A stretch of 5,605 bases of DNA, from positions 1-5,605 of the forward strand of contig JAFAPJ010000103.1 of NCBI GenBank assembly GCA_019247255.1, read 5' to 3'. Under the pieces are notes generated by a model that ran no database searches, was not told the origin of the DNA, and worked only from the letters and a program-made list of their open reading frames with translations. The position numbers and the translations under genes are program-made. Below, piece by piece: positions 5,177-5,605 of the stretch. This DNA comes from Methylobacteriaceae bacterium. Its GTDB lineage: Bacteria; Pseudomonadota; Alphaproteobacteria; Rhizobiales; Beijerinckiaceae. Within the stretch, counting starts at the first letter, position 1, and each line of letters opens with the position of its first letter.

Positions 5177-5605
5177 GTGTTTGCCCGCGTTCTCGATTTC
5201 GTCACCGGCCGGCCCTGGTCGGTCATCGCGCTTGCGCTCCTGCTCGCGGTGACCGGCGCGGCCGTCACGGCGCAGCGCTTCGCGATCACCACCGACACGC
5301 TCTCGCTCATCGATGCGCGCGTGCCCTGGCGGCAGGACGAGATCGCCTTCAACGAGGCCTTCCCGCGCCGGGTCGACCTCATCGCCGCCGTGGTCGATGC
5401 GGGCAGCCCCGAACAGGCCGACGTCGCGGCCGGCAAGCTCGCCGAGGCGCTGCGCGCCCGGCCGGACCTTCTGCGCACCGTCACCCAGCCGGATTCGGGG
5501 CCGTTCTTCGACAAGAACGGCCTCCTGTTCCTCGACCGCGAGGAGCTCGGCCGCAACCTGAACGACCTCATCCGGCAGCAGGCGCTGCTCGGGCCGCTCG
5601 CGGCC
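5177..5605 (+). CDS. hpnN: HpnN-type hopanoid RND/MMPL transporter, N-terminal part
   Basis: The frame runs open from GTG 5177 to the right edge: 143 codons, no stop. Full HpnN proteins are roughly 850-880 residues, so this is the first sixth. HpnN is an inner-membrane RND-superfamily transporter that moves hopanoids towards the outer membrane. Residues 14-32 form the first membrane helix (from Trp14 through the Leu/Ala-rich run). The first periplasmic segment follows, with FAITTDTLSLID (35-46), VPWRQDEIAFNEAFPRRVDL (49-68) and GPFFDKNGLLFLDREEL (108-124). These match the HpnN N-terminus as I remember it, especially the PWRQ...F..AFP..DL and GPFF..NGLLFL blocks. GTG is the only plausible start before the helix, yet a C-rich stretch precedes it with no Shine-Dalgarno. 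No other hopanoid gene is visible in the window. A different MMPL-family transporter is the alternative. Confidence 0.83.
   Translation, partial: MFARVLDFVTGRPWSVIALALLLAVTGAAVTAQRFAITTDTLSLIDARVPWRQDEIAFNEAFPRRVDLIAAVVDAGSPEQADVAAGKLAEALRARPDLLRTVTQPDSGPFFDKNGLLFLDREELGRNLNDLIRQQALLGPLAA

Noticed and set aside
4366..5571. 401-codon open frame on the minus strand
   Set aside because: It runs antisense to hpnN and out of frame through the MRJP-like gene; Ser/Arg-rich, without family motifs.

Overview
The window reads as chromosomal DNA of a very GC-rich alphaproteobacterium. A Methylobacteriaceae-like member of the Hyphomicrobiales is the best guess. This rests on the strongly G/C-biased third codon positions, a start of an HpnN-type hopanoid transporter, and a small glycine-zipper protein of a kind I associate with Methylobacterium. 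The genus is an inference from sequence style, not a proven assignment. I see no mobile element, CRISPR array, tRNA or rRNA.

Layout: six genes lie on the minus strand from about 4946 down to the left edge, and one gene on the plus strand leaves at the right edge. In minus-strand transcription order they are: a secreted MRJP/Yellow-like beta-propeller protein (4946-3843); a group II PLP-dependent aromatic amino acid decarboxylase-like enzyme (3733-2276); a zeta-like glutathione S-transferase (2169-1489); the acetolactate synthase regulatory subunit IlvH (1460-918); a beta-class-like glutathione S-transferase (885 or 921 down to 238); and a small secreted glycine-zipper protein cut by the left edge (185-1). 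The plus-strand gene (5177 to the right edge) is the N-terminal part of hpnN. It is divergent from the MRJP gene across a 230-nt intergenic region holding a perfect 8-bp inverted repeat.

How they fit together: the gst-ilvH-gst run is tightly spaced (28 nt, then overlapping or 32 nt apart) and is probably one transcript. The decarboxylase (106 nt upstream) and the MRJP gene (109 nt further upstream) could be read through or have their own promoters; an exact TTGACA sits upstream of the decarboxylase. IlvH belongs to branched-chain amino acid synthesis, and its catalytic partner IlvI/IlvB is not in the window. The other genes have no obvious link to that pathway.

Most worth a second look: (1) the decarboxylase appears to carry Phe where the catalytic-loop Tyr (Tyr332 of mammalian DOPA decarboxylase) is expected, a change known to turn such enzymes into aromatic aldehyde synthases; (2) this enzyme lies next to a Yellow/MRJP-like secreted protein, a pairing of families that meet in insect catechol metabolism; (3) a perfect hairpin contains the ribosome binding site of the small glycine-zipper gene. 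I did not find a clear multi-gene system without precedent; these are specific, testable oddities within otherwise ordinary housekeeping and accessory genes.
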